A stretch of 64,000 bases of DNA from Sapria himalayana (GCA_029783825.1 JAREIK010000343.1:496001-560000), one strand, 5' to 3'; counted from the first letter of the stretch, positions 12,441 to 24,928 are shown. Notes: generated by a model not told the origin, from the letters alone. Numbers and translations are program-made.

Positions 12441-12880
12441 TTAAATAATCAATGTGCTCTTCCAATATATTATTATATATAATAATACTATTTAGATATA
12501 CAACCACAAACTTATCTTAAAAAGGATGGAATATCTTATTCATCAGTATACTGAATGTAACAGGTGTATTAGTAAGAACAAAAGACATAACTAAGAACTC
12601 ATAGGAGTCATATCTTGTCATGCACATTATTTGTTGTTCATCCCCTGTACATGTCCTCACTTGATAGTACCTTATATGCAAGTCCACCTCAGTGAACTAT
12701 CTTACTCTATCAAGTTAGGCAAATAGATCAGTAATAAGAGGGATGAAATAATATTGGTGTACCAAATGGAGCATTGAATAGTTGAATGAATCTAGTATCC
12801 AACAATTCTTTTAGTTTTCTTCTTAACTTCTCTAATTCTAGGAGTGTCATCCTACAAGACACAATGGCAAGAAGTTTTGT

Positions 12881-13436
12881 TCTCTATTCATACCACTACA
12901 AAAATAATAATTATATTTCCTCACTTATTCAAAAACAATGTATCTTATATTATTTAACACTAATTATAGGTAAACTCTTAGTGCTAGGATTATATATACT
13001 CATTGATTGAATCAATTTATTAATAATTTAATTCAATCAATCTCTAATTATTTTATCAAGGGTTTGATAATATCAAAACTTATAAACTTCCTCAATGGTG
13101 CATCATCAATCTTACTAACAGTATATCGATTCAATCAATAATCAATATTTACCATATTATGAATCAAAAATAATTATTAATAAGAGCATGCAAATATTTA
13201 TTGCTTCATGAATAATAGTAAAATCATTTATAATAACAAGAATGTAATTTATTCTAAAAGTCAGTATAAAATAATTATATCGTGTTGCCTGTCAGTCTGG
13301 TTCAATACATTTAAGTGTGATAGTACTATAAGTTGAGCTTAACCATTCATCATAGTCAAGATTAAACCTGCTAAAATATAATGCTACATTCTTGCTGATA
13401 GGTTGTTTAGTTCTATCTAGATTGTCTAGTTCTATT
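12881..13436. other. AT-rich spacer with a palindrome
   Basis: No gene seen. A palindromic stretch at about 13003-13042 has ATTGATTGAATCAA on its left arm and a matching right arm. A CACTAC motif at 12895 resembles the end of a CACTA element, but no partner end was found. Confidence 0.35.
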
Positions 13437-13647
13437 TAGAGGTGTCAAACGGGTCAAGCCGGTCATGCACGGCACGATATGCTACAGTGTCGTGCTCGGG
13501 CCCATCAGGGTGCACTCTTGGCACTGGTCGTGTCGTGCCGGGCCGAGGGAATTCTGCCCGCGTGCTATGCCAGGCACGCACGAGGGCCTAGCATGGGGCA
13601 CGCCATGCGTGACCGTGGGACTCGTCGGGCCGACAGGCGAGGCTAAC
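13437..13647. mobile_element. GC-rich hAT-type MITE, copy 2 (right end lost)
   Basis: Begins with the family TIR TAGAGGTGTCAA and the CGGGTCAAGCCGG arm, then GC-rich sequence with GGCACG/CGTGCC motifs. The right end decays into AGGCGAGGCTAAC without a TIR, so this copy is truncated and no target duplication can be assigned. Its interior differs from the other copies. Confidence 0.7.
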
Positions 13648-15021
13648 TGAGCCCTGAAAGGGCGATGACAGCATGGAGGAATAAATATGTGTTTCTTGAA
13701 TATCATGTTGCTGGTTTTTTATTTTATCAATTTTTTTAAAAAAAAAAAAATTATACAACTACAACTACGTAAATACGTCGTCCCAAAACCCCAATCAAGA
13801 ACGTCGTTCGATTTTTAAGCAAATGCCCAAAATTCAAAATCCAAATCAAGAACGCAAATAAATATGTCGTTCCACGCGAACGTCCATCCAAAATCAAAAA
13901 CCAAGCCTTCGTGATCCCTACTTTCTCCTGCCACAGAGGTGTTACTTCTCAGAGAACCATTCCTCTTCCACCTGCGCATGACATTGGGGGCGCCACTTAA
14001 ATTTCTTTGCTGCTGCAGTTAAGAGCCTTCTCCCTTCCGTAGGAACGAATGCTTTCTTGTTTGCCCGAGAAAAACGTCCTGCTCTCGTGCTTCTCTCTGC
14101 TAATGTCTGCGCTATTTTTCTTCTGAACATGAAAATGAGTTCTCATCGTTGTGGAATGTACATCTGGCTCTGGAATTTCATTGCTATTCTTAGTCGTATA
14201 TCGGCTTCAACGAAACATGTTAGGTTCCAATTATTGCTACTGCTGCGAGTTTACTGTTTTTTCGCGCACTGGTTTCAGGTCTATGTCATCTTGTTCGTCT
14301 TCAAAATACAAGTTCACAGAGAAACATTTTTACTTGAGAGGATCGGAAGTGTTCGTGCACACATTTCACTAACCTGGAATGGAAAGCACAATTTTCATTA
14401 TCTACCCTTTCCTGTTCTTTTATGCAGTAGGTAGAAACAATTAGCATCTACAAGGAAAATGATATCTAACTTGTGAGGAAAAATGGTTAACTTTTGCAGT
14501 AGCTCAGGGGTAATGGCCTAGTGATCAATAATTAAGAGGCTCTAGAAGCTGCCTCCATGGCTGATATGTGAGAATTTATGAATGAGCTAGAGGAAGATGT
14601 ACTCTAAGTCAGTACAAAGAAAATATTGTCATCCTCATCATAATATATTTTCAATATAATTTGAATCGATCGCGTAAGTTTTAGTTTTTCAAATCATGTG
14701 ATTGTCATTTAAATTTAACTCGTGCATATCTTTTTGATCATACTTATTTAAAATTTTTATGATTAATTTTTTTTATATATCTTCTTTGCATGGTCGAATC
14801 ATTCAAATTTGTAGCTTACTGTGAGCCCCATACTAAACTTTGCATGTTCACGATTCTTTGGATTCTATTGGATATCATCCGTCCATCAGTCTGAACCCGA
14901 GTGAGCATTCGTATCCATGTTTGAATTCGTCACAACATGAGTGGTTAAGCCTCAATCTAGAGACCTTTTCTGATGTCTGCCTTCACTAAAGAAAATGAAT
15001 TCCCGAGAGTATTCTTGATGA
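13648..15021. other. Mixed spacer with an unrecognised ORF
   Basis: Base composition from about 13900 to 14450 is less AT-rich than the surroundings and includes a 125-codon plus-strand frame at 14057-14434 with hydrophobic stretches. It matches no family I recognise, has no clear splice partners, and overlaps a shorter minus-strand frame. It may be a gene relic or chance. The rest is AT-rich without features. Confidence 0.3.
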
Positions 15022-15433
15022 TAGAGGTGTCAACCGGGCTGGCCCGACCCGGCCCGGCACGAGGCACGACACGGTTCAGACATGCCTGGGCCGGCTCGGC
15101 ACGGAAAAATTCCGTGCCAGGGCCCGTGCCTGGCCCGACACGGTTCGGCCCGCGGCACGGCACACCGGCACGGGTTTATCCCATGCCGGGTGTCCCGTGA
15201 GCCCGACCCCACGATGCCCCTCCCACAAAAAAGACCACGGGTCGGGTCGAATCAGACCCGACCCGCGGTCCCCCGTATCCCGAACTGCTCGGACAGGCAA
15301 GCCCGAGCGGGCCGGGCAAGGCACGGCACAGTACAGTAACTGTGCTGTGCCCGGCCCGACACGGAAGCACGATCGTGCCCTAAAAAAATGGGCCGGGCCG
15401 TCTCGTCCAGTCCCGGCCCGTTTGACACCTCTA
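15022..15433 (-). mobile_element. GC-rich hAT-type MITE, copy 3 (hairpin subfamily)
   Basis: TIRs TAGAGGTGTCAA and TTGACACCTCTA with perfect 8-bp duplication CTTGATGA (15014-15021 and 15434-15441). The interior is the reverse complement of copies 5, 7, 8 and 9, so it is given the minus strand. It holds the perfect hairpin GGGTCGGGTC/GACCCGACCC and a second stem built on the GGCACGGG/CCCGTGCC pair. Confidence 0.92.
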
Positions 15434-17504
15434 CTTGATGACTTCCTTTTAAATAAAGAATTTGCATGTGTTTAGTTAGTAGAAACCGGGCATCTTCCCT
15501 TCAAAACTATGGGATGTGTTGGAAATTCATATGTGATGCCCGACTTTCCTATCTCTTTGGAAGGTGCTTGACCTGGATGGAGAGAACGGCTTGTCTTGAG
15601 CTCGAGGTGATCATGTTTCATTCAATTAATCTAGTGCCGCTTGCTTGTTTGATGGCTTAGCAGCCTTATCAGTCCCTCTTAAAGATGGGCCCTTACTTGA
15701 TCTATGGTATCAGAGAAGAATATAGTATAATTAGAGTTTTATGTGATTTCTTTTTTATATATCTAAATTATATAAGATATTTTTGTTAATCTTATCTATA
15801 TTAAGTCTACTACTTATGTATAATGTCAAACTAAAAGATGATATTTCTCTATGTTATTATTATATAATATTATATTTTTTATTACCCTAATATATTGAAC
15901 TATAAAATATGATTGATATAATAATTGTCTTATAATATTTTTTAATCTAATATATATCTCTATACTATATAAGATGTATATTATTATCTCTCATTTCATC
16001 TAACTATTATTACTCTTGTAGTTTATATATGTATTAATTTAATTTTTTAATTATTAATTTAAAATATCAAAAATAATTACATTTTAAAAGTTTAACATCA
16101 TTACTTTTATATTATATGTCACTTATCTAATTTTTGATAAGATATTGACTAGTTTCATTGATTAGGAAAATGCCATTTGTGAATAATACATATCAAGGTG
16201 CCCATTCTTGAAGTTTTCTATTAACTTATCTAAAATCAAATCAAATAGATGTAAGCTTAAAGTAAATCTATGCTGCAATTCAACTAAAATAATTTTTTTA
16301 ATGATATATCTTTTATATTATGAATATTTGTTATATTATCTTTATATGTATTCTTACTGATATCTTTTATAGTATGAATATTTGTTAATATTATCTTTAT
16401 ATATATTCTTAATGATATTAATATTATAAAGAAATGTTTATTTTTTTAGTTACCAACATGATTAATTTTTGGAAAATTTTTATAATATATTTTTTCTCAA
16501 TTGATAAAAATATATATAATTTTTTTTTGTTTTTTTACTAATATTTTTTATAACTTAATATTGTATTATAATATCAATATTTATATATCAAATTTCATAA
16601 GAATTTTAAATTTATAAATATTTATTAAAGGATTGTATTGAGATGATTAATTATTTGATAAGCTTATATGTTACAATAATCTATTGTGTTACATGCCTCA
16701 ATCATCTACCCATATGATGATTGATCATTTGATAAGTCTCTTCAAATTTTAGGTATAACATTCTTGAGATATTAATTTCTCTCTGATCCTTTGCTAAAAT
16801 TAAAATATTGTGTATTGGATATGATATTTATATCTAATAATTTTGGTATTAGATTTATCAGATATAAAATTAGATTAATTCTTTAATATAATGGTTGAAT
16901 TCTAGTATCTCATTTTTATTATATGTTTTCAAAATTTTATAGTATTATTCTTCAATTTTCTTTTATTATAATGCGAATAATTTTGAATATTTTTCTCATT
17001 TTTCTAAATTGGCTTCACAAAACTATTTTCCCAAGAGTAATATTTTTTTACTATCTAGAATTCATTAAAATGGCTTAATTAACCTTTCCGGCATATTGTC
17101 CTAGTTTTTTTTGGTATGTCAATTAGAATCTCATATGATGAAGTATTTTTTTTTTATTCTTATTTTTTTTTACTTATTTAATACAAATTTTGTTTTAAAT
17201 AAGTATTTTTTTTATTATTACAAACACACCACCTCAAACCTAACTTCTTAATATGTGTTTTATTGAGTAGATTTGTGAAAAAAAAATTATATTTATACGA
17301 AAAATAATTTTATTTTTCATTAGTATTTTATTGTTTTCATTTGTAATGCTTTTAATGTGATTTTAATTTTTAATTTTTTTAATTTGATTAACTTAAAGAT
17401 ATCCTTCTCTACTTTTTTAGCATGTAGTATTTGAATAACTTAAATATTTTATTCCTTTTTGTTTTTCACATGTGGATCATCACTTGGATGAGAGAATTTT
17501 TTTC
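15434..17504. other. AT-rich spacer
   Basis: The first 300 bp are less AT-rich and carry a 64-codon frame (15466-15660) with no recognisable similarity. The remainder is strongly AT-rich with poly-T tracts and no supported gene. Confidence 0.45.
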
Positions 17505-18164
17505 TCCATGCTAATCTTAAGATGAAGATTTATATGAAGAAAACACTAGTTCTCACAATGCTAGGAAAAGAAATTGTGTTTGCAAGTTATGGAATGTTAT
17601 ATATGGGTTGAAATATTCTCATTGAATCTGGTTCAACCAATTTATTTTTAATTGTTATTTTATTTGGATTCCATTGTTGTGTTTATATTGACATAGATCA
17701 TATGATATATATATATATATATATATATATTTGATATATTTTAAATAATATTGTGATTATTGATGATACTTAAATTGTTATCTTTAGATTGAAATAATTT
17801 TTAAGTAGAGTTTCAAATAAAGGCTCTTAAGACTTAGATTCCTTTGATATTTTTTTTTGTATTGAAGTGAAATATCTAGATGAGAATATGTTTTTTTATC
17901 GCGAAATTATGCACTTCATATGTTATTAGAGTTAGGATTATTGGGGTGCATAACAATTAATTCTCAACTTGATTCGAGCACATATTCTTTGTTAGACACA
18001 GGCTTCATCATGGATGTCATAATGTATAGGATATTACTTATATTGACAATATTGTTAAAGGTTTCCATACTTTTTTTTAGACAAACTTATTTGAATGTTG
18101 ATATTTTCATATTTATGATATCCAAGATTAATAATTTTTTTCTAATTTATATTCTTATCTGAGA
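17505..18164 (+). mobile_element. Degenerate Ty1/copia reverse transcriptase fragment
   Basis: One frame gives DEDLYEE, then VCKLWNVIYGLKYSH and IWFNQF, the counterpart of the copia motif VCRLKKALYGLKQSPRAWF. After a TA repeat (17709-17731) the reading resumes with a segment like DLGxLxYFLGIEVKYLDENMF and a GLLGCxxINSxLDSS stretch. Stops and frameshifts are frequent and no LTRs are seen. The right edge is cut by MITE copy 4. Confidence 0.75.
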
Positions 18165-18640
18165 TAGAGGTGTCAAAAGGGACGTGCCGGGCTGGCCCGG
18201 CCTATTTTTTTAGGCCCGACCATGCTTTCGTGCTGGGCTAGGTACGACACGGTTACTGTATCGTCCTGTGCCTAGCCCGGTACGGTTTTGTGGAGTTCAG
18301 CCGGGCACGGGCTCGCGGAACGATCCACCGGGTTCGGCTCGGTCGGGCCGAACCCTAAATAAAAAAAAATTAGGGTTTCGGCGCTTGCCGTCGTGTCGCT
18401 GCAATTCCGAAACCATAATTTTTTAAAATAATTTGGGGTTTCTCGGCTCGTACCAAGGTACTGTGCCAACGGGCAACGGTACTGTGCCGGGCCAGCCATG
18501 GCACAAGGCCCGCTTGGCCTTGGCACGACACGACACGGGCCCGAGCATGGGAAATTCCAGTGCTGGGCCAGCCCAGGCACGGGAAAATCATGCCATGCCT
18601 CGTGCCGGGCCGGGCTGGCCCGGCCCGGTTGACACCTCTA
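18165..18640. mobile_element. GC-rich hAT-type MITE, copy 4 (telo-box subfamily)
   Basis: TIRs TAGAGGTGTCAA and TTGACACCTCTA. The flanks are ATCTGAGA (18157-18164) and ATATGAGA (18641-18648), an 8-bp duplication with one mismatch. The interior carries AACCCTAAAT and TTAGGGTTTCGG like copies 1 and 6. Confidence 0.88.
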
Positions 18641-18694
18641 ATATGAGATTAACTACTCAACATTTTACATAGGTATTCAAGGATCTCATATCAC

Positions 18695-18899
18695 TAATGA
18701 TAAATATTTTCGATATATCCACCGATATATCTCTGATATATTCATAAATTCTAAGTATCGATATATTCATTAATACCGATATATCTATCCTTGATTTGTG
18801 CTCATATACAAATATACACCGATATATCTTCGATATATCCGATATATCCATAAAATTCAAGTACCGATATATCCGTAGAAATCGATATTTTAATCATTG
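18695..18899. mobile_element. GATATATC-rich hAT-like MITE, copy 1
   Basis: A 205-bp element ending TCATTG, with the degraded left end TAATGATAAAT. Flanks CATATCAC and TATATCAC form an 8-bp duplication with one mismatch. The body is a series of GATATATC palindromes such as CGATATATCC. Confidence 0.75.
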
Positions 18900-19239
18900 T
18901 ATATCACTAGGTTGGTTGGCATAGTCCTGACTCAACTTTTGTGTTTTGGTTGTGGGTTGACCCATTTGACTAGAGGTGATGTTAAGCCTTGTCGAGGTTG
19001 GGATCAGGCCTGCACTATTGCCAATTGCCACTGCAAATTCTTGTTGATTATAATTGACAGCCTGTCAGAAGGTCCACACCTCAACATTGGCACCACTTCA
19101 TCTGAAGATGTCCTTTTATACCATTTTTGATGGCCTTAGGTTTTGCTTGGGGAATGTTTCATGAAGAAGAATAGAGAGATGAGAGAGAAATGAGAAAAAA
19201 ATGAGAGGAGAGAAATTTTGATCATCTTTGAATACATCT

Positions 19240-19480
19240 TCAGTCATAGTATCCAGAGGCTCGTTATCACAATCTTATATAATTTTATAATATTTATAAA
19301 AGTTTTGTAATTTTGTAAATTTTATCTTTTAGTTTTTGTAGTTGATTCATATAAATGCATATAAATTCTATAATACTTTTGACTCATTTGATCTAATTTT
19401 ATGATTCATACTCATATATAAGAAATTAAATGGTGAAATGATAACTAATAATTTAGATATTTATAATGATAAAAATAATT
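19240..19480 (+). repeat. Dispersed AT-rich repeat F, copy 1
   Basis: About 200 bp sharing ordered blocks with 19980-20215 and 21985-22160: a TGTAGTTGATTCATATAA-type block, then TATAAATT-TATAATA, then TTTTATGATTCATAC and a GTGAAATGAT tail. Type unknown; possibly pieces of one LTR or MITE. Confidence 0.5.
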
Positions 19481-19979
19481 AATTTTAAAAATTTATATTG
19501 ATGCTACTACTAGTTGTGATTGCTCCTAGTCATTGATGATGATCACTATTTGTTTAGTCTTAATTTTAAATGTTATATTTATGTTTTTTTTTCATAATTA
19601 ATCTACTTGGACTTGGAAAGTCGTTCGTACGTCTTCCAAATTTTTTAAGCATGTCATAATTTCTATAATATCTGATGTCAAATTTATCTTATTTATAATT
19701 ATATGCATAATAATAGAAAAATTAGAATTTGATTCTATAGCATCGATTGAAGTAAAAGTAGATCATGTGCTATTTTAAATAACACAGAAAAAGTAAATTC
19801 GTATGATTTCTGTAAACTCAATTCTAACATGTCAAGTTTTTATGTTAGTCGAGAATAAATATATATAATAAGTGATATCATAATATTTTGATAGTTCACA
19901 CATATGACATATTGGATGAACTATTTTTTTTTGGTACCCTTAACTAATTAAATAAATAATTTATCATTTCTAATGCGAT

Positions 19980-20215
19980 TTCAGTCATAGGATTCGAAGT
20001 CTCACTATTATTATCATATTTGATTTTGTAATTGTTCATAAGTATAAATTTCATATATGGTGCATATGAATTTTATAATATTTTTTATTTATTTGATCAT
20101 AATTTTTTTTGTGATTAGTTTATATAAGTACATATAAATTTTATAATATTTTTGATCTTAATTTTAGGATTCATACAACTACCTAAGTAATAAAGTGATG
20201 AAATGATTAACTCGT
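19980..20215 (+). repeat. Dispersed AT-rich repeat F, copy 2
   Basis: Same block order as copy 1, beginning with the shared TCAGTCATAG motif and ending in AGTGATGAAATGATTAAC. No target duplication found. Confidence 0.5.
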
Positions 20216-20565
20216 ATTTTGAATATATATTTTTTCAAAAACTATGTCATTAAAATATGAATATTCTTTTTATTTTGTATAAACACATATTATATATATT
20301 CTCTTAAGTATAATGTAATGTGTGAGAGTATATATAGATTATACATAAATATAAGTTCGTCGTATTGCAAATAATTTATAAGAATTTTAAAATTACTAAT
20401 CTTAATTATATTTATTTATTATGATTTCACTAATTTTACTAGTCACAACTCACGAAGGATCTCTAGCTCTGAATTTTTTTTTGAGGTTGATTAGTTTGCA
20501 TAATGGATTGTTTGTTAATGGGTGCCCAAATCTAAGGAGGCAGTAGGATATGAATTAGTCCCAAA

Positions 20566-20745
20566 CAATGATAAAAATTTCAGATATATCCATCGATATA
20601 TCTCCGATATATCTATTAAAATCGATATATTTATTCTTGATTGGTGCTCATGTGCAAATACACACCGATATATCTTTGATATATCTGATATATCCGTAAA
20701 ATCTAAGTATCGATATATCCGTAGAAACCGATATTTTAATCCTTG
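20566..20745. mobile_element. GATATATC-rich hAT-like MITE, copy 2
   Basis: A 180-bp element from CAATGATAAAAAT to TTTTAATCCTTG with perfect 8-bp duplication GTCCCAAA (20558-20565 and 20746-20753). The ends form the imperfect TIR CAAKGATWAAAAT. It carries multiple GATATATC motifs and no coding capacity. Confidence 0.88.
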
Positions 20746-21060
20746 GTCCCAAATGAGGGCAAGTTCCTCCTGCTCCAATCTATAAAACTGAAGCTGAGCC
20801 TCTTCTGTCATGTGGAGCATGGCTAATCCTGCTGCCCCTATTGTCTGTCCTTTGGTTGCTGAAAATTGCTCACACCCTTATAACCATTCCAAAGGATCTC
20901 TAGCTTAGCTCCATTATATGAAATACAAGTTGGCCTGCTATATTTGGGAACAAATAACAATCACAGTTTCCAGGGCTAGGACCTGTTACCCACCGATCAA
21001 TTCCACAAGGTCTTGTTGGTGATTGTCCCTGCTGTAGCCCCATTCTGTTATGGATCCAAC

Positions 21061-21378
21061 TAGAGGTGTCAAACGGGCCGGCCCGGCCCGGCCCATTTTT
21101 TTTTGAGCACGAGCATGTTTTCGTGCCGGGCTGGCCTGTCCGTACGGTTCGTGATTTGGGGGACCGCGGGTCAGGTCGAATCAGACCCAACCCGCGGTCT
21201 TTTTTGCGGGAGGGCCATCGCGGGATCGAGCTCAAGTGACACCCGACACGGGACAAACCCGTGCCAGTGTGCCGTGCCACGGGCCGAACCGTGTTGGGTC
21301 AGGTACGGCACGGCTCGTGCCTGACCCGGGCACGGAATTTTTCCGTGCCGGGCCGGCCCGGCCCGGTTGACACCTCTA
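21061..21378 (+). mobile_element. GC-rich hAT-type MITE, copy 5 (hairpin subfamily)
   Basis: TIRs TAGAGGTGTCAA and TTGACACCTCTA with perfect 8-bp duplication GATCCAAC (21053-21060 and 21379-21386). A compact 318-bp copy in the plus reference orientation. Confidence 0.93.
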
Positions 21379-21984
21379 GATCCAACCAATCAATTCTACA
21401 TGATTCCCTGTGATACTGAATCGTCAAGGGCTTGCGAATAGGATCATGTCATGGATCAGTTGACAAGACAATCTGTTTGACTTTCCTTATTTCTTCCTTT
21501 CCTCGAGGAACTTAAATGAAGAGTTTCAAAGGATGATTTTTTTAAGAGATCATCAACTCTTCTTTGTTCTTCCTTTGATTGGAAATTATCCCATATTGAA
21601 TAAGATCTTACTTGAACAACATAGAAAATATAAGTCCTTACTTGAAAAACATAGAAAATTAAAAGATATTACTTTGACAAGATTTCTTTAAATTATGCTA
21701 ATAGAAAATTATTATTAAAAATGAAATTCCTAAAATTTGTTAAGAGATAAGATCATGAATGTTTGTGTTGAACGCCCATTACTGTTGTAGTTTGCAATTG
21801 TATTTCTTTCCAATAAAAGTTTCATAGTATATTATGAATAATATATAGCAGTAATCAATATTTAAATATTTTGATCATTAATGTTTATTTGATAGATTTT
21901 CTTTTAGTTTGTTTATAGGTAATTGAATGAAAAAAGTTATCTTCTCTAAATATGATATTGATTATTGTACTCTAAGTTTCTCTA

Positions 21985-22160
21985 AAATTATTATATTTAT
22001 TTTTGTAGTATATAAATATATTATTTTATCATTCATAAATCTTATTTTTTTTTATTTTTGTGGTCGATTCATATAAGTGAATATGAATTTTATAATATTT
22101 TATATATCTTTTTGACTTTAATATTATGAATCATACATGTAGTAAAGTAATAAAGAGATC
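21985..22160 (+). repeat. Dispersed AT-rich repeat F, copy 3
   Basis: Shares the block order of the copies at 19240 and 19980, including TCGATTCATATAAGTG and ATTATGAATCATACATG. Boundaries are approximate. Confidence 0.45.
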
Positions 22161-23576
22161 TCGAATAAGACATTTCTTGATGAATGCTATTTATTGACGA
22201 TGTATTGTTTATTGTTGAGATAAAACAAAATAAGAAATTATAATTAGGGATTTGGAGGGTTGCACTCGAGTCAAGGTCTAGGATTAGTTACAACAAGATC
22301 ATCTAATAATCATATTAAGAGTGATAATAATCTAAAAATCAAAATGAGAAAGCAATAAATATCAAATATCACTTATTTTAATTATCAAGATACTATATTA
22401 AGTAAAGATAGAGAGATGAATGAAGATATATGTCATGATAAAAGTAGAATGAATCAAATGAAGAGATATTGAGTAACGATTATATGCCATATATTAGGTA
22501 ATTGTTTGATAGATGATTATAAAATTTATTAAGAGAAAATTTTTAGAAAATAGTTATAAAATCAATTATGTGGTATGAAAGTGAATGTTTGATGATAAAG
22601 AAGTAACATATTCAAAATATAAGATTTACACAGGAGAGAAAAAATAATTAAGTATAAGTATTAAAGAAATTGAATAAAAATTATAAATAAAAATTTAATA
22701 ATTAAAAAAATAAAAAATGAACATAGTATTTACCAGAGATAATTGATAAAATAATATTTATACAGTCAATCCCAAGTAATTAGGATAAGGCTTAATTGAT
22801 GGTTGAATGTTGATATTAAATTTTGTTGTTATAAATATTAGAGTATCAGAGATTGAGTTGTCTTAGACATATAATAAGGTTGAATAAAATTCATACACTT
22901 AGGAGAGAGAAATTTCCAATTTAGAATTATATTTTATCTTGAAATGATAGACACAAATGAAGATATGATTGATTTACATATGAGAAATGTGATGTCATAC
23001 TAACAATCTAATTGTAAATAACAAGTGTAATAATTAATTTTTTTAAATAAACTTAATTAGTTCAAGAATTCAAGAGTGAAAAATAAGAACATAGGATTGC
23101 ATTCAATGAACAATTTTCTTGGGCAAACTTTCTTAGGAGAAATTTTACCCATGAGTTAAATTCTAAGAATTCCTAATTTGAATTCGAGAATTGAATTTGA
23201 AAGGGAAGTGAACAGGCTTAGAGAATTTGGAGAATAATAATTAGTATGTAATTGGGAGTTTCATTTCTAAACTTAGGAATTAACGGATGTTGATGGATGT
23301 GAGGAGTAATGGAGTGTTTTTGTGAGGGTAATAACTTGTATCTAATTTTGGAATTTTAGTTCCATATTAGGTTTTGGGATCTTGGTGAATTGGAAGGCTT
23401 TACGTCGCTTGATTTGGTGTTTATGGGCCCTGTGTTGTGTAGAGGTAGAAGGGGAAATAAAATGGGAATTTAAGAGTGCGGGGATTTCATGCTCCTACCA
23501 TGGTGTCCACCCAAATGGAGGCTGAGTCAGAGTTGAGCAAGGGGAGTTTCAGAGGAAAAAAATGGGAGGAAGAGGG
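22161..23576. other. AT-rich spacer
   Basis: No gene or complete element seen. Around 22760-22810 a short stretch resembles the last codons of the LINE-type element at 26290-29475, too short to call. GC rises slightly in 23380-23576. Confidence 0.4.
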
Positions 23577-24165
23577 TAGAGGTATCAAACGGGATGTGTC
23601 GGGCCGCCCCGAACCGTTTTTAGCCAGCCCAACCGTGCATTCGTGCCGGGCCAGGCATGACATGGTTACTATACCATGCCGTGCCTGGCCCGGCATGGTT
23701 CTGTGGAGGTCAGCCCGGCATGGGCCCGTGGCACGAATCTGCCTGGTTCGGTTAGGTCGGGCCGAACCCCTAATATAAAAAAAATTAGGGGTTCGACTGC
23801 GCGCCATCATACCGCTGCGCGCCGAGCCCCTAATTTAAAAAAATTAGGGTTTTGGTGTGCTCGAAACCCTAATTTAAAAAAAAATTAGGGTTTCGACACA
23901 TCTGAAATCCTATTTTTTTTTAAAAATTAGGGTTTCGGTACGCCTGAAATCCTAATAAAAAAAATTGTTTTCTCTGCTCGTACCAAGGTACCGTACCAAC
24001 TAGCCACGGTACCATGCCGGGCCAGACACGGCATGAGGCCCCGTTGGCCTCGGCATGACACGAGCCCGAACACGAGAAATTTTCATGCTGTGTCGGCCCA
24101 GTCACGGTTGAATCGTGCAGTGCCTCGTGCCGATTCTGGCCTGCTTGGCCCGGTTGACACCTCTA
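23577..24165. mobile_element. GC-rich hAT-type MITE, copy 6 (telo-box subfamily)
   Basis: TIRs TAGAGGTATCAA (one change) and TTGACACCTCTA. The flanks are purine-rich: GAGGAAG occurs at 23566-23572 on the left and 24166-24172 on the right, but the left copy is offset by a few bases, so the target duplication is imperfect. The centre has at least four CCCTAAT/ATTAGGG hairpins. At 589 bp it is the longest copy. Confidence 0.82.
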
Positions 24166-24847
24166 GAGGAAGGTTTCACACTTCTATATGTCTTCTACTC
24201 AAATGGAATCCCAATCCTTGCGGGTGTCAAGAAAGTGCAATGTGGGGAATCAAGAATAAAATAAACTTCTCTTTCTTCTCCAAAAACTCACATTTCATTT
24301 CATAAATGATATATATATATATATATATATATTGTTTGAGATATATCCAAAATAAAATTAATAATTATAATTTTTTTTATTGTAACTATATAATAAAATA
24401 AATAAACTATAATAATTATGCTTTAATTATTAATGCCATTCAAAACATAAATAAATAAAATATTAAGGTTATTTGGACCACTCTCATATCTAGCTAGACA
24501 TATTGTTTGGAATTGGCAAATACTTCAATGTTGTTGATTAGCTTTTACTCATTTATTTGACCTAATTGTTATAAGCATTGATTCTTTTGGATATTATTTT
24601 TTGATGCTCATCAAAATGTGTAACAATTTATGAGTATGAGTAGTGATAAGCATAATAATGATTTTGTAGATTTAGGTGATGAATAAACTTTTAATTTATT
24701 AGTATTATTTTTGTTTATAAATTTTTTTTCATAGTTCATTATTATTATTATTATTATTATTATTTATAATTGATTATTTGAATAGCAAACCCATAACATC
24801 CAAAGCTATAATTCAAATTCTCATCAAGTAAAGAATGAAAAAACTAT

Positions 24848-24878
<31 letters not shown>

Positions 24879-24887
24879 GTATGTATG

Positions 24888-24928
<41 letters not shown>

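Larger units (their letters stand above)
10130..12880 (-). mobile_element. Degenerate Ty3/gypsy pol (RT, RNase H, integrase)
   Basis: Translating the minus strand with frameshifts and stops gives, in order: reverse transcriptase from about 12870 down to 12450 (YYQVR, CMTRYDSYEFLVMSF, LTNTP), RNase H around 11240-10950 (DAFDFIIGG, then the HTRALS-type tail), an integrase zinc-finger region near 10600, and an integrase core at about 10500-10290 (TIDFH, VVVDHFSKY, then a HDLCFT segment equivalent to SDRDPRFT). The order RT-RNase H-IN is that of Ty3/gypsy. No LTR was identified and stops are frequent, so it is a fossil. A Tourist-like MITE (12094-12440) sits inside the RT region and a hAT-type MITE (11252-11752) inside RNase H, both younger than the host. 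Confidence 0.82.
20460..21440 (-). mobile_element. Degenerate retrotransposon gag region
   Basis: On the minus strand, with MITE insertions removed, the reading contains DPLEWL, GCEQFSATKG, LAMLHMTEEAQLQFYRLEQEE and FGHPLTNNPLCKL. This corresponds to the plant gypsy gag pattern of a cysteine-poor capsid with a YR/W-rich helix and FGxPxxxNPxGEL. Stops interrupt it. Two younger MITEs (20566-20745 and 21061-21378) are inserted with perfect target duplications. Confidence 0.68.

Noticed and set aside
12895..12900. CACTAC as the end of a CACTA transposon
   Set aside because: No inverted partner end or 3-bp duplication found.
14057..14434. 125-codon hydrophobic frame as a membrane protein gene
   Set aside because: No recognisable family, no splice support, and overlapped by an opposite-strand frame.
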